Below are positions 8,070 through 10,343 of a stretch of DNA of 10,343 nucleotides, one piece after another. A model generated the notes under the pieces. The model had not been told where the DNA came from and searched no databases. It was given only the letters and a program-made list of their open reading frames with translations. How positions within the stretch are numbered: position 1 is the first letter of the stretch; each line of letters opens with the position of its first letter. Made by a program: the position numbers and the translations under genes. The stretch is from Bacteroidota bacterium (GTDB lineage Bacteria > Bacteroidota > Bacteroidia > UKL13-3): NCBI GenBank assembly GCA_004293295.1, contig RDYC01000261.1:1-10343 (forward strand), read 5' to 3'.

Positions 8070-8510
8070 TTATTCAGCTATTACTTCAACACCGATTTTA
8101 ACGGCTACATCGCGGTGAAGGTTTACGATAGCTTCGTAACTGCCAAGCATTTTAATGTCATCAACCTCAATTTTTCTGCGGTCAATTTCATATCCCATGC
8201 CTTTTAAAGCTTGTGATACTTGTAGTGGAGTAACTGAACCAAAAATCTTGTTATTGCTACCGGCTTTAGTACCAATAGTAACTTTCAACTCTTTAAGTTG
8301 TTCAGATAATGATAAGGCATCAGTTTTTAGTTTTTCGCGTTTTAGTGCACCTTGTCTGTTGTTCTCTTCCATCATTTTAATGTTTGATGGGGTTGCCATA
8401 ACAGCCAAGCCACGAGGGAAAAGGTAATTGTTTGCATAACCATCCTTAACGGTTAATAAATCACCTTGAGCACCAAGATTTTTCAAGTTTTCTTTAAGTA
8501 TAATTTTCAT
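8070..8510 (-). CDS. rplI: 50S ribosomal protein L9 (bL9)
   Basis: Structural protein of the large subunit that binds 23S rRNA near the base of the L1 stalk and is linked to reading-frame maintenance. The 146 residues match the family's usual length of about 148. The N-terminal RNA-binding domain is clear: MKIILKENLKNLGAQGD, then VKDGYANNYLFPRGLA (residues 21-36). A charged central helix follows (about 45-75), then the C-terminal domain with GSVTPLQVSQAL and RRKIEVDD. It is the last gene of the rpsF-rpsR-rplI operon. The ATG is preceded by a full AGGAGG Shine-Dalgarno at a spacing of 8 bases, unlike every other start in the window, so its translation may respond differently to ribosome state. 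Confidence 0.98.
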   Translation of the reverse strand: MKIILKENLKNLGAQGDLLTVKDGYANNYLFPRGLAVMATPSNIKMMEENNRQGALKREKLKTDALSLSEQLKELKVTIGTKAGSNNKIFGSVTPLQVSQALKGMGYEIDRRKIEVDDIKMLGSYEAIVNLHRDVAVKIGVEVIAE

Positions 8511-8518
8511 TTGAAATT

Positions 8519-8524
8519 CCTCCT
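8519..8524 (-). promoter_or_regulatory. Perfect Shine-Dalgarno (AGGAGG) of rplI
   Basis: Minus strand AGGAGG followed by 8 bases (AATTTCAA) and the rplI ATG. It lies in the 25-base gap between rpsR and rplI. Bacteroidota genes generally lack this signal, and the starts of ribE, the giant gene, rpsF and hsp20 in this window show none; rpsR has only a weak AAGGA at similar spacing, inside the end of rpsF. Confidence 0.85.
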
Positions 8525-8535
8525 GTTAGTTGAAA

Positions 8536-8814
8536 TTATTTTAATCCATCAGCCACATAAGGTAAAATGGCTAAGTGGCGTGCTTTTTTAATTGCAATAG
8601 CAATTTTGCGTTGGTATTTCAATGAAGTGCCTGTAAGCCTGCGAGGCAATATCTTGCCTTGCTCGTTTACAAACTTTAATAGGAAGTTGCCATCCTTATA
8701 GTCAATATACTTAATACCATTCTTTTTAAAACGGCAGTATTTTTTTCTAACTGGTGCTTCCGGAGTTGTGTTAAACACCATAGCCGGATTGTGTTGAGTT
8801 TTTGCTTTGCTCAT
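8536..8814 (-). CDS. rpsR: 30S ribosomal protein S18 (bS18)
   Basis: Small-subunit protein that binds 16S rRNA in the platform as a heterodimer with bS6. At 92 residues it is longer than the 75-residue E. coli protein because of an N-terminal extension of about 20 residues. Family signatures: KYCRFKKNGIKYIDYKD (25-41), GKILPRRLTGTSLKYQRK (53-70), then IKKARHLAILPY (75-86). In Flavobacterium ribosomes bS18, bS6 and bS21 together form the pocket that holds the 3' end of 16S rRNA. The ATG lies 2 bases after the rpsF stop, so coupling is likely. The frame is intact, unlike that of its partner rpsF. Confidence 0.98.
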   Translation of the reverse strand: MSKAKTQHNPAMVFNTTPEAPVRKKYCRFKKNGIKYIDYKDGNFLLKFVNEQGKILPRRLTGTSLKYQRKIAIAIKKARHLAILPYVADGLK

Positions 8815-8816
8815 AA

Positions 8817-9187
8817 TTACTTTCCTTCTTGTTGTTTTTCTTTTTTGTTTTGGTTGAATTCACCATTACGCTTGCGTTGGTTGTAAACCTGTGCATGCTT
8901 GTCTAATGATGTGGTTAAGAAACGCATGATTCGCTCATCACGTCTGAAAGCCAGTTCAAATTTTGCGACAAACTCCGCTGGACCTTTGTACTCATAAATG
9001 TGATAGAAACCGGTGGTTTTCTTATCAATAGGGTACGCCAACTTTGTTAAGCCCCAATTTTCTTCATGAACCAGCTCTCCTCCGTTTTCGGTAATCATGT
9101 TACGGTACTTGGATACAGCTTCTTTTAGATCACAGATTCATAGTCGTTTAAGACAACTTCCTCTTTTGCTGTTTTTTTAGCTGCCAT
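8817..9187 (-). pseudogene. rpsF: 30S ribosomal protein S6 (bS6) gene, disrupted by an internal deletion and frameshift
   Basis: bS6 binds bS18 on the 30S platform. The ATG at 9187 opens a 20-codon frame beginning MAAKKTAKEE and ending NDYESVI, followed by TAA (9127-9125). NDYESVI is the expected start of the first beta strand of bS6. The gene then resumes in another frame as DLKEAVSKYRNMITENGG and continues normally (WGLTKLAYPIDKKTTGFYHIYEY, then FRRDERIMRFL) to the TAA at 8817-8819. The usual hydrophobic strand end and turn (like the FIVTPVLSEEQ of relatives) is missing. The loss is 3k+1 bases, with k about 9 or 10, and would restore roughly 132-133 residues. GTGATC lies at the joint. The only ATG in the second frame (9098) would give 93 residues lacking strand 1 and most of helix 1. 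An assembly error, a population variant or a true lesion are all possible. The promoter at 9218-9249 supports the start at 9187. Confidence 0.88.
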
Positions 9188-9217
9188 TACTTGGGATATA
9201 TTTATTTAAAAGGACGG

Positions 9218-9249
9218 CAAAAGTACCACCTTTTTAACTAACAACCAAA
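9218..9249 (-). promoter_or_regulatory. Bacteroidota-type promoter of the rpsF-rpsR-rplI operon
   Basis: On the minus strand TTTG (9249-9246), 20 bases, then TACTTTTG (9225-9218), a full match to the phylum consensus TTTG-N19/20-TAnnTTTG. Transcription would begin near 9211, giving a leader of about 24 bases before the rpsF ATG. This is too short for the structured bS6:bS18-binding rpsF leader known from other bacteria, and no such motif is seen. Confidence 0.8.
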
Positions 9250-9293
9250 CTTACCGCCAAAATCCTTCCAAAATTATCTGGTTTATAACACAT

Positions 9294-9321
9294 AAAAGCC
9301 GGCAAGGAAACCCAAGCCGGC
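9294..9321 (-). terminator. Hairpin terminator C of hsp20, with conserved TTTCATAGGT flank
   Basis: GCCGGC (9316-9321) pairs with GCCGGC (9298-9303) around a 12-base loop; on the minus strand TTTT follows. It lies 30 bases after the hsp20 stop. The preceding minus-strand TTTCATAGGTTAGG (9345-9332) is nearly identical to the flanks of hairpins A and B. Confidence 0.75.
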
Positions 9322-9351
9322 AATTACTAAACCTAACCTATGAAAATTTAA

Positions 9352-9807
9352 TTACTTGATTTTGATTGAGTTTCTAACCTCTTTAGCTTCAGTTTTTGGC
9401 AAACTTACTGTTAAAATACCATGCTCAAATGAGGCTTCCACCGCATCTTTATTTACATTTTCTGGTAAAGTAAACGTGCGGGAAAATTTACCATAATAGC
9501 TTTCATTTAAATGAAAACGTTCGCCTTCTTTCACTTCAATCGCTTTGCGCTCGCCACTAATGGTGAGTTGGTTTTTGTTTACATCAACGTTAATCTGATC
9601 TTTACTTAAACCTGGTAACGAAACATGCAACTCAAAGCTGGCGGATTTTTCCAATACATCAACCCTTGGAGTAAAAAACACATTACGCTCAAATTTTGCT
9701 GTGGTGTCGTTAAACACGTTGTCAATAATACCCATTACATGCGAAGGAATAAGGGTATCTCTAAAAAAATCTTTGGCTAATGCCGGTCTGAATTTTACGA
9801 GTGTCAT
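9352..9807 (-). CDS. Small heat-shock protein, Hsp20/alpha-crystallin family
   Basis: ATP-independent cytoplasmic chaperone that holds unfolding proteins for later refolding by DnaK/ClpB; forms large oligomers. From the ATG at 9807 it has 151 residues. Residues 1 to about 45 are a variable N-terminal arm (MTLVKFRPAL). The alpha-crystallin domain covers about 46-139: TPRVDVLEKSASFELHVSLPGL, then NQLTISGERK (79-88), YGKFSRTFTLPE (105-116), and the A-x3-G-[IV]-L type motif ASFEHGILTVSLPK (125-138). The tail carries an I-x-I motif (I148-K-I150) used in oligomer contacts. An in-frame GTG at 9849 would add 14 residues (MFEKHF...), but these are not family-like, so the ATG is preferred. No Shine-Dalgarno. 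A 7-bp inverted repeat lies 52-72 bases upstream. It appears to be monocistronic, with its own terminator. Confidence 0.95.
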   Translation of the reverse strand: MTLVKFRPALAKDFFRDTLIPSHVMGIIDNVFNDTTAKFERNVFFTPRVDVLEKSASFELHVSLPGLSKDQINVDVNKNQLTISGERKAIEVKEGERFHLNESYYGKFSRTFTLPENVNKDAVEASFEHGILTVSLPKTEAKEVRNSIKIK

Positions 9808-9858
9808 AATCTTTATTTTAAATTGTTGTGTGAAATGTTTTTCAAACACAATACCAAT

Positions 9859-9879
9859 CCATAATAAACGCCATTATGG
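9859..9879. promoter_or_regulatory. Perfect 7-bp inverted repeat upstream of hsp20, possible operator
   Basis: CCATAAT-7 bases-ATTATGG. It lies 52-72 bases before the hsp20 ATG and 42-62 bases after the stop of the next upstream gene, close to where a promoter is expected. There is no T run on either strand, so it is not an ordinary terminator. A regulator site is an inference; it does not match the CIRCE heat-shock element that I know. Confidence 0.4.
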
Positions 9880-9921
9880 CTTAAAACAAAGAAAGTTAAT
9901 AAAAATTAAAGACAAAAAGTC

Positions 9922-10343
9922 CTACTTCGGCAATTTACTGATTAATTCGTTTGCCAGTTTTGACGCAAGTTCTTTTAAACCGTGTTGAATAAACTCCTGT
10001 TGATCTTGAAGTTTTCTTTTATTGTTGGCAAACATGTTTCTCCACTCTTCCGGTACCTGAGGCAGGTAGTTGCCTTCTGGCAATGTGGGAAATAGGTTTG
10101 AGGGATTACCCGAAAAAACAGCTTGATGGAGTTCATCTAATTTGTTTACCATCACCTCATTTTGTGCAATAACCTCTCCAGTAGATACTTGAATTACTTG
10201 ATAATATACCTTAATAAATACCTGTTGGCTTTCCGTATTATCAATATAGGTTGTTTTTTTAAACTTACTGATACTTTGATATGTTTGGGTATAAGGGTTT
10301 AAAATATTTTCAGTAACCGCTTCATAGGCTTCACGGGTAATTT
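9922..10343 (-). CDS. Unrecognised protein, C-terminal 139 residues (5' partial)
   Basis: The frame is open to the right edge of the window with no start codon in it, so the gene begins outside; a GTG at 10155 is only an internal codon. The first visible residues (ITREAYEAV...) lead to a strand-rich part, KKTTYIDN then QVFIKVYYQVIQVSTGEVIAQNE, of the kind found in extracytoplasmic beta domains. Then come a Pro-rich link (LFPTLPEGNYLPQVPEEW, about 83-100) and a charged helical end (NNKRKLQDQQEFIQHGLKELASK). I do not recognise the family. The TAG stop is at 9924-9922, and no clear terminator follows before hsp20. The V-x-TGEVIAQ pattern faintly recalls CsgG/LpoB-like periplasmic lipoprotein domains, but this is a weak guess. 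Confidence 0.75.
   Translation of the reverse strand, partial: ITREAYEAVTENILNPYTQTYQSISKFKKTTYIDNTESQQVFIKVYYQVIQVSTGEVIAQNEVMVNKLDELHQAVFSGNPSNLFPTLPEGNYLPQVPEEWRNMFANNKRKLQDQQEFIQHGLKELASKLANELISKLPK

Noticed and set aside
8817..9098. rpsF as a normal 93-residue gene starting at the ATG at 9098
   Set aside because: The 13 codons before this ATG still read as bS6 sequence (LKEAVSKYRN), the first strand is missing, and the promoter and true N-terminus lie at 9187 and beyond.
9125..9187. Programmed -1 frameshift in rpsF
   Set aside because: There is no slippery heptamer at the joint, and residues expected at the end of strand 1 are absent in every frame.
9188..9217. bS6:bS18-binding rpsF leader
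   Set aside because: The predicted leader is only about 24 bases and AT-rich, with no stem and bulge of that motif.
9352..9849. hsp20 start at the upstream GTG (9849)
   Set aside because: The extra 14 residues are not family-like and the ATG at 9807 gives a normal N-terminal arm.

Overview
The window looks like a chromosome segment from a member of the Bacteroidota, plausibly the Chitinophagales/Sphingobacteriia/Cytophagia side; I cannot place it more finely. Reasons: one protein ends in a type B and another in a type A C-terminal sorting domain of the type IX secretion system (T9SS), which is restricted to this phylum; a TTTG-N20-TAnnTTTG promoter of the Bacteroidota type precedes the ribosomal genes; most starts lack a Shine-Dalgarno sequence; and the ribosomal cluster is rpsF-rpsR-rplI without priB.

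Layout. Bases 1-988 (+ strand) hold the tail of a T9SS type B surface protein, followed one base later by ribE (riboflavin synthase). Bases 989-1147 are a convergent junction with two hairpin terminators that both read on the minus strand. Bases 1148-7681 (minus) are one 2177-residue secreted, multi-domain, probably adhesin-like protein with a signal peptide and a type A sorting domain. Bases 7682-8069 are AT-rich intergenic DNA with that gene's promoter region, several hairpins and a strong bidirectional terminator. Bases 8070-9187 (minus) are the rpsF-rpsR-rplI operon. Bases 9352-9807 (minus) encode a small heat-shock protein (Hsp20). The window ends in the C-terminal 139 residues of an unrecognised minus-strand protein.

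The most notable points are these. (1) rpsF is broken: the first 20 codons, including the start of the first beta strand of bS6, run into a stop, and the rest of the gene continues in another frame with about 9-10 expected codons missing at the joint. This is either an assembly error or a real lesion. (2) rplI has a textbook AGGAGG Shine-Dalgarno sequence, rare in this phylum, inside the operon for bS6 and bS18, two of the proteins known to hide the anti-Shine-Dalgarno in Bacteroidota ribosomes. (3) Three intergenic hairpins share an extra conserved flank (minus strand TTTCATA-GGT, then the stem, then a T run), which suggests a recurring terminator-associated element.

I see no CRISPR array, mobile element, tRNA, rRNA or defence system here.
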